Positions 25,896 through 35,273 are shown, numbered from the stretch's first letter. The stretch is 64,000 nt of DNA from Rhodopseudomonas palustris (GCF_007005445.1 NZ_CP041387.1:3125001-3189000), one strand, 5' to 3'. Made by a program: numbers and translations. The notes: a model not told the origin generated them from the sequence alone.

Positions 25896-27113
25896 CTACG
25901 CGACCGCCTTCTTCAGGTCGAAGCCGAGATCGGCCGCCTGGTCCGGCGTCACTGACTTGTCGAGCGGCAGGATCTTGCGGCCGAAGACGTGATCGGCGGC
26001 GCGGTTGACGGATTCGATGCCGATCAGCTTGCCGGCCTTGTAGCAGAACGCCGAGAACGAGCGCTCGGCGACGCTGCCGCGGATCACCACCTGATCGAAG
26101 CCGGCAGTGAGGCCGACGATCTGCAGCTTGTCGTCGCCCTGATCGGACCAGAACCACGGATAGCCGTCATACGGTTTGGCGTCGCCGGTGAGACGCGCGG
26201 CGACGCAGCGCGCCTGGTCGGTAGCGTTCTGCACCGACTCCACCCGCATCGTCTCGCCGAACCGGACGCTGTCGAACAGCGCGCAATCGCCGATCGCCGA
26301 GATGTGCGGGTCGCGGGTGAGAAGCTGTCGGTCGACGATGATGCCGGCCGCGGTCGGCAGACCGGCGGCGGCGGCGATCTCGACGTTCGGGATGACACCG
26401 ACGCCGACCACCACGAGATCGCAGGGCAATGTGTGACCGTTGCTCAGGACGACGCCGGTGACACGGCCGCCCTCGGCCGCGATCTCGGTGGCGCGGACGC
26501 CGTAGTGCATCCGGATGCCGGCCGCGGAGTGGCGGTCGTGGAAGTAGCTGGAGATCTCCGGCGTCACCACGCGCGCCATCACCCGCGGCGCCAGTTCGAC
26601 GACGTCGACCTCGAGCCCCTTGGCCCGCGCCGTGGCGGCGAATTCGAGGCCGATGAAGCCGGCGCCGATCACCACGACGTGCTTCCTGTCCGGCATCCGC
26701 TGCCGCAGCACTTCGCTCTCATCGAGCGTGCGCAGGTAAAGCACGTCCGGCAGCGAGCCGTTGGGCACGTCGAGCATCCGGTTGCGCGCGCCGGTGGCGA
26801 GCACGAGGTGGCCGTACTCGATCGCGGTGCCGGAGGCGAGCAGCAGCTTGCGCCCTTCGCGGTCGATCGAAACCATGCGGTCGGAGATCAGCTCGATCGC
26901 CTGATCCTGAAAAAACTTCTCCGGGCGAAACATCAGCGAGTTCGGATCGCCGCCGCTCTTCAAGTAGGCCTTCGACAGCGGCGGGCGCTGATACGGCAGA
27001 TGCTTCTCGTCGTTGATCAGCGCGATACGCCCGGCATACTTCGCCTGGCGCAGCGATACGGCGACCTGAAATCCGGCATGTCCGGCTCCAGCAATCAAGA
27101 CCGTGTCGTTCAT
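25896..27113 (-). CDS. puR: palustrisredoxin reductase PuR (FAD, NADH-dependent)
   Basis: 405-residue ferredoxin reductase of the putidaredoxin-reductase class; it moves electrons from NADH to a 2Fe-2S ferredoxin that serves a P450. FAD motif GAGHAG at 9-14, PYQRPPLSKAYL typical of the group, NAD motif GAGFIG near residue 150, and GDCAL with the FAD-closing Asp near 280. I recognise the sequence as nearly identical to the structurally studied R. palustris PuR, known to support CYP199A2. Start ATG 27113; no clear ribosome site is seen. The matching ferredoxin is not adjacent. Confidence 0.92.
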   Translation of the reverse strand: MNDTVLIAGAGHAGFQVAVSLRQAKYAGRIALINDEKHLPYQRPPLSKAYLKSGGDPNSLMFRPEKFFQDQAIELISDRMVSIDREGRKLLLASGTAIEYGHLVLATGARNRMLDVPNGSLPDVLYLRTLDESEVLRQRMPDRKHVVVIGAGFIGLEFAATARAKGLEVDVVELAPRVMARVVTPEISSYFHDRHSAAGIRMHYGVRATEIAAEGGRVTGVVLSNGHTLPCDLVVVGVGVIPNVEIAAAAGLPTAAGIIVDRQLLTRDPHISAIGDCALFDSVRFGETMRVESVQNATDQARCVAARLTGDAKPYDGYPWFWSDQGDDKLQIVGLTAGFDQVVIRGSVAERSFSAFCYKAGKLIGIESVNRAADHVFGRKILPLDKSVTPDQAADLGFDLKKAVA

Positions 27114-27236
27114 AGTTGAGCTCGTTGAGTTGAGGAAACGGCGCGCGGACGCGCGGGAGGTGGGGGATCGGTCCCAGCCTCTAGCATACTCGGTCACCGC
27201 AGGTCAGCACGTTTGCCGACGCCCTGCCCCGCCGCC

Positions 27237-28733
27237 TCAGTAGATCGGCGGCCTGAAATCGAGGATCGGCCCCTTGGGCTCCGACAGCGCATCCAGCGCC
27301 ACCGCGTCGACCAGCAACGGACCGCGCGACCGGGTGACCGCGCCGACCCGCTCGATGCTCCCAAATGCAGCCTGCAGATCCGGCCGCGCCGCGGCGTTGT
27401 CGACGCCGACCAGCAGCAGCGGACCGGCGAGTTGCCGGGGCGTCGGCGCCGGAGCGGCAAGCCAACGAAACCGCTCGCCGCGCTGGACCACGCAGGTGCC
27501 CGGCGGCAGATAGAACGCCAGCCATCCCGTGGTTCCGTAATCATCCGTCAGCACGCAGGTGGCGCCGACCCGCCGGCGCACCTGATCGATCTGCGCCACC
27601 ATCTCCGCGACACCGACGCCGACCGAGCGCACCGTGGCGTCGCGGCGATAGCCGGTCAGCGTGCCGGTGTTGACCTGCACCACCACCAGCGCGAACAGCA
27701 CCGCGCCGGTCGAGACCGCCCAGCGCCGGCAGAACGAGACGAGGCGGGCGACGCCAGGCTTCCAATGCGGATAGGCGGCCCCGACCGCGGCGGCGAGCGC
27801 GAATGCCGGATACAGCGGGCTCAGCCAGTTGGCCTCGACCCGGTCGTGCAGCGCCTGCCAGGCGAAATACAGCGCGATCGTCCACACCGTGGCCCCGACC
27901 AGCACGCGCGAGGCCGCCGGCCCGGTGCCGCGCTTGCCGAGCGCGATCAGCCCCACCACGCCGAGGATGAAAACGAACGGGGTCGCCAGCACGAACTGGG
28001 TCGGGATCAGCTCGGCGAGAAACTTCGGCTCGAACCCGCCGAGCTTGGCGCGGCCGAACTGCTTGACGAAGGAAATCCAGTCGTGCTCCGCGTTCCAGAT
28101 CACCACAGGCGAGAACAGCGCGAACGCGATCACGCCGCCGAGATACGGCCACGGCGAGATCAGCCAGCGCCGTAGCGACGGCACCCACAACAGCCAGATC
28201 AGGATCGCCGGACCGAAGAACAGCGCGGTGTATTTCGACAGCAGCGCCAGCCCGACCGCGACGCCGACCGCGAGCCACCACACGCCCCTGCCGGTTGCGG
28301 CGACCTTCGCCAAAGCGAGCAGCACGAAGCTCGACGCCACCAGCAGCGGGGCATCGGGGGTGACGATGGTGGTCCCCGCCGACACCATCATCGTCGCATT
28401 GAGCAGCAGCGTGGCGGTGGCGGCGATCCGTTCGCCCTCGAACAACAGGACTGCAGCCCGCCACACCGCCCAGCTCATCGGCACCGCCAACAGGATCGAC
28501 ACCAGGCGGACGCCGAATTCGGTGTCGCCTGCGATCAGCGTGCCGAGCCTGATCACCACCGCCACCATCGGCGGGTGGTCGAAATAGCTGAGCGCGAGAT
28601 TCTTCGACCAGGTCCAGTAATAGGCCTCGTCGAACGTCAGTGGCGTCAGCGCCGCGGCGAGCAGACGCAGCGCGACGAGGCCGGCGACGACCAGGATCGT
28701 GGCGACGACCGGACGCCGCATCGCCTCGCTCAT
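27237..28733 (-). CDS. GT39/ArnT-like membrane glycosyltransferase
   Basis: 498-residue polytopic membrane protein of the PMT/ArnT (GT-C) fold. The first periplasmic loop has LTFDEAYYW with D35-E36, the usual catalytic acidic pair, and YFDHPPMVA follows as in ArnT homologues. About 10-12 hydrophobic segments are present. It uses lipid-linked sugars to modify an envelope acceptor. ATG 28733 is used (GTG 28736 is in frame). It lies 7 bp after the GT2-GtrA gene, which may make its lipid-linked sugar donor. Confidence 0.85.
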   Translation of the reverse strand: MSEAMRRPVVATILVVAGLVALRLLAAALTPLTFDEAYYWTWSKNLALSYFDHPPMVAVVIRLGTLIAGDTEFGVRLVSILLAVPMSWAVWRAAVLLFEGERIAATATLLLNATMMVSAGTTIVTPDAPLLVASSFVLLALAKVAATGRGVWWLAVGVAVGLALLSKYTALFFGPAILIWLLWVPSLRRWLISPWPYLGGVIAFALFSPVVIWNAEHDWISFVKQFGRAKLGGFEPKFLAELIPTQFVLATPFVFILGVVGLIALGKRGTGPAASRVLVGATVWTIALYFAWQALHDRVEANWLSPLYPAFALAAAVGAAYPHWKPGVARLVSFCRRWAVSTGAVLFALVVVQVNTGTLTGYRRDATVRSVGVGVAEMVAQIDQVRRRVGATCVLTDDYGTTGWLAFYLPPGTCVVQRGERFRWLAAPAPTPRQLAGPLLLVGVDNAAARPDLQAAFGSIERVGAVTRSRGPLLVDAVALDALSEPKGPILDFRPPIY

Positions 28734-28740
28734 CACGCGC

Positions 28741-29877
28741 TCATCGCTTGCGCCAGACGAACAGGCCGGACATCGCGTAATTCCACACCACGCCCATCAG
28801 CGCGCCGGCGGCGCCCGCCAGCCACCAGGTGATGTGCTCGTTGTAGACCGCGAAGGCGACGCCGACATTGGCGAGCAGACCGACGCTGCACACCAGATAG
28901 AACAGCAGCAGGCCGCGCAGGATGGCGAAACCCTTCAGCCGCTGGTCGCGATAGGTCAGGAAGTTGTTGAGGATGAAATTGCTGGTCATCGCCACCAGCG
29001 CGGCGATGCCCTGCGCCTCGGCGAACGGCTGCTCGAACAGCTTCAGCACCACGTACAGCGTGACGAAGTGCACCACCACGCCGGTGGAGCCGACCAGCGC
29101 AAACAGGATGAATCGCAGCGACAGCACGTCGTGGCTGAACTTCGCCAGCACCAGGCCGAGGAAGTCCAGAGCCACCATCGAATCCAGCTTGCTCTCGCCG
29201 TGCAGCCGCGAGCCGAACGTGAACGGCACCTCGACGATGCGCAGACTGCCGCGCGCGGTGGCGATGACGTCGAGCAGGATCTTGAAGCCCTGGGTCGAAA
29301 GCTCCGGAGCGAACTGCTCGAAGCGATCGCGGCGGATCATGAAGAAGCCGCTCATCGGGTCGGCGACATCGATCTTCAGGGCTTTCTGGGCGACCTGGGT
29401 GGCGAGCGCGCTGATGCCGGCGCGCTGCCTGTTGAAGCTGTCGGCGCTGCCGCCTTCGACATAGCGGCTGCCAATCACCAGATCGGCGGCGTTGCTCTCC
29501 AACAGCGACAGCATCTTGGCGAGCTGGGTCTCGTCGTGCTGGAGATCGGCATCCATCACCGCGGCAAACGGGGCGCCGGACGCCAGGATGCCTTCGATGC
29601 AGGCGCCCGACAGTCCGCGCCGGCCGATCCGGCGGATGCAGCGCACGCGCGGATCCCGCTGCGCCATGTCGCGCACCACCTGCCAGGTCCCGTCGGGGGA
29701 GTTGTCGTCGACGTAGATGACTTCCCACGCCACGCCGACGAGTGCTGCTTCCAATTTACGGAACAGCACCTCGACATTGTCGCGTTCATTGAAGGTCGGG
29801 ACCACCACCGAGAGCTGCAGCGGAACCGCCGCGGGCTGGGCACGGGTCGCGACCTCGGCTGGGCTGGCTTCGATCAT
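28741..29877 (-). CDS. polyprenyl-phosphate glycosyltransferase (GT2) fused to GtrA-like domain
   Basis: 378 residues. Residues 20-240 are a dolichol-phosphate-mannose-synthase-like GT2 domain: VVPTFNERDNVEVL, YVDDNSPDGT, and the DXD-type MDADLQHDE, then GSRYVEGG. Residues 255-378 hold four hydrophobic segments matching GtrA (FALVGSTGVVVHFVTLY, TSNFILNNFLTYRD). It probably transfers a sugar from a nucleotide to polyprenyl phosphate and helps flip it. The downstream GT39 protein would then use it. The acceptor is unknown. Confidence 0.87.
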   Translation of the reverse strand: MIEASPAEVATRAQPAAVPLQLSVVVPTFNERDNVEVLFRKLEAALVGVAWEVIYVDDNSPDGTWQVVRDMAQRDPRVRCIRRIGRRGLSGACIEGILASGAPFAAVMDADLQHDETQLAKMLSLLESNAADLVIGSRYVEGGSADSFNRQRAGISALATQVAQKALKIDVADPMSGFFMIRRDRFEQFAPELSTQGFKILLDVIATARGSLRIVEVPFTFGSRLHGESKLDSMVALDFLGLVLAKFSHDVLSLRFILFALVGSTGVVVHFVTLYVVLKLFEQPFAEAQGIAALVAMTSNFILNNFLTYRDQRLKGFAILRGLLLFYLVCSVGLLANVGVAFAVYNEHITWWLAGAAGALMGVVWNYAMSGLFVWRKR

Positions 29878-30128
29878 CGCGCCATGCGTATAGCGGCGCA
29901 CCCGGGCGCTGCCAAGGCGAGTACCGGCCGTTCTGGGGCAGAAATGTACTGAAATCGGGTGGCTTCGGCCGCCCAAAAAGGTGAACGACCACGAACAACA
30001 GGTGCGCGTGCATCCGGCGCTCCCTACTATTCAGTGGTCGTCTCGGCGTCGCACGCTCCTGCTCGGAGCATCGACGTCGCCGTTGCAACCAAGATAGGAA
30101 CGGGATGCAGCATTCGCAAGGGGGAGAG

Positions 30129-30935
30129 ATGAAGAAAGGTCAGGCGGGCAATATCCGCATCGGGATCGGCGGCTGGACCTTCGCGCCGTGGCGCGGGGTG
30201 TTCTATCCGGACAAGCTGCCGCAGCGGCGCGAGCTGGAATACGCCGCCTCGAAGCTGACCTCGATCGAAATCAACGGCACCTTCTACGGCTCGCAGAAGC
30301 CGGAGAGCTTCCGCAAATGGGCAAGCGAAGTGCCCGACGGCTTTGTGTTCTCGCTGAAGGGGCCGCGGTTTGCGACCAACCGCAAGGTGCTGGCGGAAGC
30401 CGGCGACAGCATCGAACGATTCTATCATTCCGGCGTGCTCGAACTCGGTGACCGGCTCGGGCCAGTGCTGTGGCAGTTCGCGCCGACCAAGAAGTTCGAC
30501 GAAGCGGATTTCGGCCGCTTTCTCGAACTGCTGCCGCGCTCACTCGACGGCCGCACGCTGCGTCATGCCGTCGAAGTCCGTCATGACAGTTTCAAGACGC
30601 CGGCGTTCATCGCGCTGTTGCGCCAGCACGGCATTCCGGTGGTGTACTCCGAGCACGCCAGCTATCCGGAAATCGCGGACGTCACCGGCGACTTCGTCTA
30701 TGTGCGGCTGCAGAAGGGCAAGGACGAGATCGCCACCGGCTATCCGCCGAAGGCGCTGTCGGAATGGGCGAAGCGACTGCAGCTCTGGGCGGATGGCAGC
30801 GAGCCGGACGATCTGCCGAAGGTGGACGGGGCACGCACCAGGCGGCAACAGCGCGACGTGTTCGCCTACGTGATCCACGAAGGCAAAGTGCGCGCGCCCG
30901 CCGCGGCGATGGAACTGATCGAACTCATCGGCTAA
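30129..30935 (+). CDS. DUF72-family protein
   Basis: 268-residue TIM-barrel-like DUF72 protein. Signatures: RIGIGGWTFAPWRGVFYP at 8-25, LTSIEINGTFYGSQKPESFRKWASEVP, and FVYVRLQKGKDEIATGY. GGGGGAG lies just before ATG 30129. The family is widespread without a settled biochemical role; a nuclease link has been suggested for relatives but is not evident here. It stands alone. Confidence 0.88.
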   Translation: MKKGQAGNIRIGIGGWTFAPWRGVFYPDKLPQRRELEYAASKLTSIEINGTFYGSQKPESFRKWASEVPDGFVFSLKGPRFATNRKVLAEAGDSIERFYHSGVLELGDRLGPVLWQFAPTKKFDEADFGRFLELLPRSLDGRTLRHAVEVRHDSFKTPAFIALLRQHGIPVVYSEHASYPEIADVTGDFVYVRLQKGKDEIATGYPPKALSEWAKRLQLWADGSEPDDLPKVDGARTRRQQRDVFAYVIHEGKVRAPAAAMELIELIG

Positions 30936-31045
30936 ACTGTGGCGCGATGCGGCAAGTGAGCGGTCGTGACGCGCGACATTGCGCCACCGCAAAGCCTTGC
31001 GGCCGATCAATGGGTTCATAGGACGCGCCCAATACCCTCGGGCGC

Positions 31046-31336
31046 ATGTACTACATCAACAAAAGGGTCCGGGTTCGGATGGACAAGATCGACTTCATGA
31101 ACGGGCAGATCAAGGCTCTGCTCAACTTCGCCAACGCGCTGATCAAGTCGCATCCGTCGCCGGCGATCCTGCGCCACAATTTCGAAACGAAAGCCCGCGC
31201 CGCCCCGAACGCCCCACAGGGCCTATCTCTCTCCGAAGCCTATATCGACGGCATGGCCGACATCAATCGCCAGCTCGCAGTCGCCCTCGAGCATGCGATT
31301 GCAGCGCGCGACCAGCATGATCCGCAGCCGGATTGA
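31046..31336 (+). CDS. small hypothetical protein
   Basis: 96 residues from ATG 31046, or 85 from ATG 31079, which has AAAGGG 11 bases upstream. It is soluble and helical, with a basic N-terminal half and an acidic C-terminal half (ALEHAIAARDQHDPQPD). The pattern KALLNFANALIKSHPSPAILRHNFETKA and LSEAYIDGMADINRQL does not match a family I know. Codon use is like its neighbours. It is probably a real gene, but no function can be stated. Confidence 0.55.
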   Translation: MYYINKRVRVRMDKIDFMNGQIKALLNFANALIKSHPSPAILRHNFETKARAAPNAPQGLSLSEAYIDGMADINRQLAVALEHAIAARDQHDPQPD

Positions 31337-31374
31337 ACGCCGGCTTTTCTGACGCACTAGACAACACCCACAAC

Positions 31375-31416
31375 CAGAGATTTAATAAGCAACATTCTTC
31401 GCGCATTAAATCTCTG
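31375..31416. promoter_or_regulatory. 12-bp inverted repeat upstream of the BcsS-like gene
   Basis: Arms CAGAGATTTAAT and ATTAAATCTCTG pair perfectly across an 18-bp loop. It ends 16 bp before the ATG at 31433, so it lies in the leader and could hide the ribosome site or act as an operator. It is unusually AT-rich for this window. No T-run follows, so a terminator for the upstream small gene is less likely. Confidence 0.5.
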
Positions 31417-31432
31417 TTTGGGTATTTTAGTG

Positions 31433-32329
31433 ATGCGTTGCGTCGCGTGGATGGGGGTGTTCGGCATGATCGCGTCGTTGATCGCGAGCACCGCATGCAC
31501 CTCCGCCCAAACGTTCGATCCCCTCGACCAACCGCAGTTCGACCTCCCCGACCCCGGCGCATTCGACCTCCGCGCCAGCACGGCAGCCGACATGGCGGGG
31601 CTCGATTCCGACGATGAGGACGGCTTGGCGGGCGACCTGCCGGTCGGCCAGCACGCCTCTCCTTTGGCCGCGCTGGCACCGGCAACGCTCAGCGGCGGAC
31701 AGGCTGCCCAAGGGCTGCTGTTCGGCGGCCACGATCTGTGGCGCAACGGCATCGCACTATACGGCGGGGTCGAATTTCTCGGCGACACTGCGGCGGACAA
31801 CGGCTTCGTCATTCGGCTGTTCGCGTCGGAAGCGCTCGAGCGCTATCAGTCGGAGCGCTTCACTTATGTCAGCGACATCTCCAGAGCTTCGGTGCTGGCG
31901 GGATGGCGCTTCAAGCTCGGCGCTTTCGAACTGAAGATCCTCGCCGGCCCCGATCTGGAGCATCGCGCATCGATGCCCGACGTCCGCGACAAACGTTGGC
32001 GCGGCAGCCACGGCGGCGCCCGGATCGCGCTGGACGGCTGGGCCGAGCCGACGCCTGAGACCATGCTGTCGGCATCGTTCTACGCCACCACCATCGCCGG
32101 GAGCTACGGCGCACGGCTGGCCGCGGGCTGGCGAATGCTCGACAGGTTCTGGGTGGGACCGGAAATGTCCGGCTCGTCCGACGAATTCAGCCGCCAGACC
32201 CGGATCGGACTGCATCTCACCGGCCTCCAGCTCGCGGTACTGGAATGGTCGGCGGCCGCCGGTTACGTCCGCGACAGCTTCGGCCGCGGAGGCGTCTATA
32301 CCCGCCTCGGGGTCATGCTGCGGCAGTGA
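31433..32329 (+). CDS. BcsS-like secreted beta-rich protein
   Basis: 298 residues with an N-terminal signal segment (MRCVAWMGVFGMIASLIAS), a low-complexity acidic stretch (about 35-75), then a region of alternating beta strands (LWRNGIALYGGVEFLGD, ASVLAGWRFKLGAFELKILAGPDLEHR, YGARLAAGWRMLDRFWVGPEMS) ending GGVYTRLGVMLRQ. This resembles the BcsS cellulose-biosynthesis-associated family of rhizobia, likely an outer-membrane barrel. No bcsA/B/Z genes are near. Membership is from pattern recognition only. Confidence 0.55.
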   Translation: MRCVAWMGVFGMIASLIASTACTSAQTFDPLDQPQFDLPDPGAFDLRASTAADMAGLDSDDEDGLAGDLPVGQHASPLAALAPATLSGGQAAQGLLFGGHDLWRNGIALYGGVEFLGDTAADNGFVIRLFASEALERYQSERFTYVSDISRASVLAGWRFKLGAFELKILAGPDLEHRASMPDVRDKRWRGSHGGARIALDGWAEPTPETMLSASFYATTIAGSYGARLAAGWRMLDRFWVGPEMSGSSDEFSRQTRIGLHLTGLQLAVLEWSAAAGYVRDSFGRGGVYTRLGVMLRQ

Positions 32330-32356
32330 CGCCGCAGCATGGTTCGGCGGGCGCAG

Positions 32357-33526
32357 TCAATCGAGCGTGCGGCGGAAGCGCGTCACTGCGATCGTCATCG
32401 CCACCAGCATCAGCACCACCAGCGCGATCGCGTCGTAGTGCAGATTTTCCAGCGACGAGCCCTTCAGCATGATCGAGCGGACGATCCGCAAGTAATGCGT
32501 CAGCGGCAGGCATTCGCCGATATATTGCGCCCACACCGGCATCCCGGCGAACGGGAACATGAATCCGGACAACAGGATCGACGGCAGGAAGAACATCATC
32601 GAAGCCTGCATCGCCTGGAGCTGGTTCTGCACCAGCGTCGAGAAGGTGTAGCCGATCGCCAGATTGGTGGTGATGAACAGCGTCGACAACAGCGCCAGCA
32701 GCGCCAGACTGCCGAGCAGCGGCACCCCGAACAGCAATACGCCGATGCCGATGATCAGCGACGCCTGAATGAAGCCGACGCCGACATACGGCAGAATCTT
32801 CCCGAGCATCACCTCGACCGGGGTGATCGGCATCGACAGCAGGTTCTCCATGGTGCCGCGCTCAATCTCGCGGGTCACCGACAGCGCGGTGAAGATCAGC
32901 ATGGTCATGGTCAGGATCGTACCGACCAGACCGGGCACGATGTTGAGGCGCGACGAGGCGGCCGGATTGTAGCGGGCATGGGCCCGGATTTCGAACGGCG
33001 GATTGGCGGGATCGCCGGCGACCCGGTCGTGGATCAACGCGTTCTGCACGATCTGGCCGAGCGCCGACAACGCCGAGCCGGCAGCCACCGGATCGGTGGC
33101 GTCGGCGGCGACCAGGATCGCGGGCTTCTCGCCGCGCCGTACCGCGCGCTCGAACCCGCGCGGGATTTCGACGCCGAACAGCACGCGCCCGGACAGCAAC
33201 AGATCGTCGAACTCGCGGACGCTGTGCACCTCGCGGGTGAACTTGAAGTACGCGGTATTCTCCAGCGCCTTCAGGATCGAGCGGCCGAGGTCGGAATCTT
33301 CCTGCAGCAGCACCGCGGTCGGAAGATGCCGCGGCGTAGTGTTGATGGCGTAGCCAAACAGCAGAAGCTGCATCACCGGGATCACGATGATCATCGCGAA
33401 GGTCAGCCGGTCGCGCTTGAGCTGAATCAGCTCCTTGACCAGCATCGCGTAGCTGCGGCGCAGGAAGCCGAACCGCCGTTCTTTCAGCGGCGGGTCACGC
33501 CTCGGAGCGTCGTCTGCGGCGGTCAT
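32357..33526 (-). CDS. ABC-2 type transporter permease (YhhJ/YbhR-like)
   Basis: 389-residue ABC-2 permease: one TM near residues 40-60, a large extracytoplasmic domain (about 65-195), then five TMs (NIVPGLVGTILTMTMLIFTALSV through TLFITTNLAIGYTFSTLV). The segment EIERGTMENLLSMPITPVEVMLGKI is characteristic. It overlaps the ATPase stop by 4 bp. With the ATPase and HlyD protein it forms an export system of the YbhGFSR type, here with only one permease gene. Confidence 0.88.
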   Translation of the reverse strand: MTAADDAPRRDPPLKERRFGFLRRSYAMLVKELIQLKRDRLTFAMIIVIPVMQLLLFGYAINTTPRHLPTAVLLQEDSDLGRSILKALENTAYFKFTREVHSVREFDDLLLSGRVLFGVEIPRGFERAVRRGEKPAILVAADATDPVAAGSALSALGQIVQNALIHDRVAGDPANPPFEIRAHARYNPAASSRLNIVPGLVGTILTMTMLIFTALSVTREIERGTMENLLSMPITPVEVMLGKILPYVGVGFIQASLIIGIGVLLFGVPLLGSLALLALLSTLFITTNLAIGYTFSTLVQNQLQAMQASMMFFLPSILLSGFMFPFAGMPVWAQYIGECLPLTHYLRIVRSIMLKGSSLENLHYDAIALVVLMLVAMTIAVTRFRRTLD

Positions 33527-34476
33527 CGGAAGTTGTCCTTCGACCGGCTCATCAGCTCGATAAACACGTCCTCGAGCGACGGCGCACCGTGCTGCCAGGT
33601 CTGTCGCGGATCGCTGCGATACGGCGCGAGCGTCCGATCGAGCGCGGCCTGATCGCGGCCCGAGACGTGCAGGCTGGTGCCGAACGGCGCCACCATGTCG
33701 ACGCCCGGCTTGCCGGCGAGTTCATGCGCCAACGCGCCGAGGCCTTCGCCGGTGGCGACCCAGGTGGTGAGCTGCGAGCCGGCAATCACCTGATCGACGG
33801 TGCCGTGTGCGAGCAGATAACCGTATGCGATGTAGGCGATCTCGTGACAGCGCTCGGCTTCGTCCATGTAGTGGGTCGAGACCAGCACGGTGAGACCTTC
33901 GGCGGCGAGCGCGTGAATCTCGTTCCAGAAATCGCGGCGCGCCTTGGGGTCGACGCCGGCGGTCGGTTCGTCGAGCAGCAGCAGTTGCGGGCTCGGCAGC
34001 GTGCAGGCGCCGAGCGCCAGCCGCTGCTTCCACCCCCCGGACAGTTCGCCGGCAAGCTGCTCCTCGCGGCCCGACAGCCCGAGCCGCTTGATCATTTCGC
34101 GCGCCGCGCCGCGCGCATCGGGCACGCCGTACAGCCGCGCGACGAATTCGAGATTCTCCCGCACCGACAAATCCTGATACAGGCTGAAGCGCTGCGTCAT
34201 GTAGCCGACGCGGCGTTTGATCTTGTCAGCCTCGGTGCGGATGTCGAAGCCGAGACAGGTGCCCTCGCCGCGATCCGGCGTCAGCAGGCCGCACAGCATC
34301 CGGATCGTGGTGGTCTTGCCGGAGCCGTTGGGGCCGAGGAAGCCGTAGATCGAGCCGCGCTTCACCTGCATCGACAGGTCGTGCACGACCTCGCGGCCGT
34401 TGAACGACTTGGTGAGGCCGCGGACATCGATCGCGATGTCGCGGGTATCGGCCGCGATGGTCGGCGCGCCGGTCAT
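33523..34476 (-). CDS. ABC transporter ATP-binding protein
   Basis: 317-residue ATPase. Walker A GPNGSGKTT at about 49-57, Q-loop TQRFSLY, signature LSGGWKQRLALGA, Walker B LLLLDEPTAGVD, H-loop STHYMDEAERC. A C-terminal extension (about 245-317) is typical of ABC-2 drug or lipid exporters of the YbhF group. ATGA overlap with the HlyD gene upstream, and again with the permease gene downstream, shows tight operon structure. Confidence 0.93.
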   Translation of the reverse strand: MTGAPTIAADTRDIAIDVRGLTKSFNGREVVHDLSMQVKRGSIYGFLGPNGSGKTTTIRMLCGLLTPDRGEGTCLGFDIRTEADKIKRRVGYMTQRFSLYQDLSVRENLEFVARLYGVPDARGAAREMIKRLGLSGREEQLAGELSGGWKQRLALGACTLPSPQLLLLDEPTAGVDPKARRDFWNEIHALAAEGLTVLVSTHYMDEAERCHEIAYIAYGYLLAHGTVDQVIAGSQLTTWVATGEGLGALAHELAGKPGVDMVAPFGTSLHVSGRDQAALDRTLAPYRSDPRQTWQHGAPSLEDVFIELMSRSKDNFR

Positions 34477-35273
34477 GACCGGCCGGTCGCCACCGGGGAA
34501 GGCGCAGCCTTCGGCGCGACATAGACGCTGACCGGCTGGCCGACCCGCAGGCTGGCCGGCTTGTTCGGCCGCGCCTGGATCAGATAGACGAGCTTGCTGC
34601 GCTCATCGAGACTATAGATCACCGGCGGGGTGTACTCCGCCGTCGTCGAGATGAAGTAAATCTCGGCCGACAGATCCGGCGCGCAATTGTCGCAACTGAC
34701 CCGCACCTTGTCGCCGATCGCGAGCTTCGGCAGCTCCGGCTCCGGCACGTAGAAACGGATCTTCATGTTGCCCGGCGGCAGGATCGACAGCACCGGCTTC
34801 TGCGCCGCCACCATCTCGCCTTCGCGGAAGTAGATCTGCTGCACCGTGCCGGTAACCGGTGCGCGGATTTCACGACGCGCCAGCCGGGTCTTGGAGGTCT
34901 CGACCCTGGCTTCGGCGACCCGCAGGGCCGAGATCGCGGAGTCGAGATTGGCCTGGGTGCCGGAACCGGTCTTCGACAACGATTGGGCGCGGTCGAAGCT
35001 CTGCTTGGCGTTGGCGAGCGTGGCGAGATTCTGATTGAGGTCGGCCTGCTGCAGATCGTCGTCGAGCGTGTAGATCAGCGCGCCTGTCCTGGCCTCGTCG
35101 CCCTCGCGCACCGTGAGCTTGGTAACGCGGCCGGATTCATCGGGACTGACGAAGATCAGATCGGCCTCGACCCAGCCCTGATAGCCGGGATCGTTGCCCT
35201 TGCCGCAGCTTGCGAGCACCATCGCGAGAAGGATTGCGGCGCAGCCGCGCAGAACGAGCGAGGGTCGCGTCAT
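34473..35273 (-). CDS. HlyD-family periplasmic adaptor lipoprotein
   Basis: 266 residues. The signal ends in a lipobox (VLASC, Cys about 23), so it is probably lipid-anchored in the periplasm. A biotinyl-lipoyl half (VEADLIFVSPDESGRVTKLTVREGDEARTG), coiled hairpin (about 75-130) and second half (IRAPVTGTVQQIYFREGEMV) follow. It links the ABC-2 exporter to the envelope. The start overlaps the tetR stop by 4 bp. Confidence 0.87.
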   Translation of the reverse strand: MTRPSLVLRGCAAILLAMVLASCGKGNDPGYQGWVEADLIFVSPDESGRVTKLTVREGDEARTGALIYTLDDDLQQADLNQNLATLANAKQSFDRAQSLSKTGSGTQANLDSAISALRVAEARVETSKTRLARREIRAPVTGTVQQIYFREGEMVAAQKPVLSILPPGNMKIRFYVPEPELPKLAIGDKVRVSCDNCAPDLSAEIYFISTTAEYTPPVIYSLDERSKLVYLIQARPNKPASLRVGQPVSVYVAPKAAPSPVATGRS

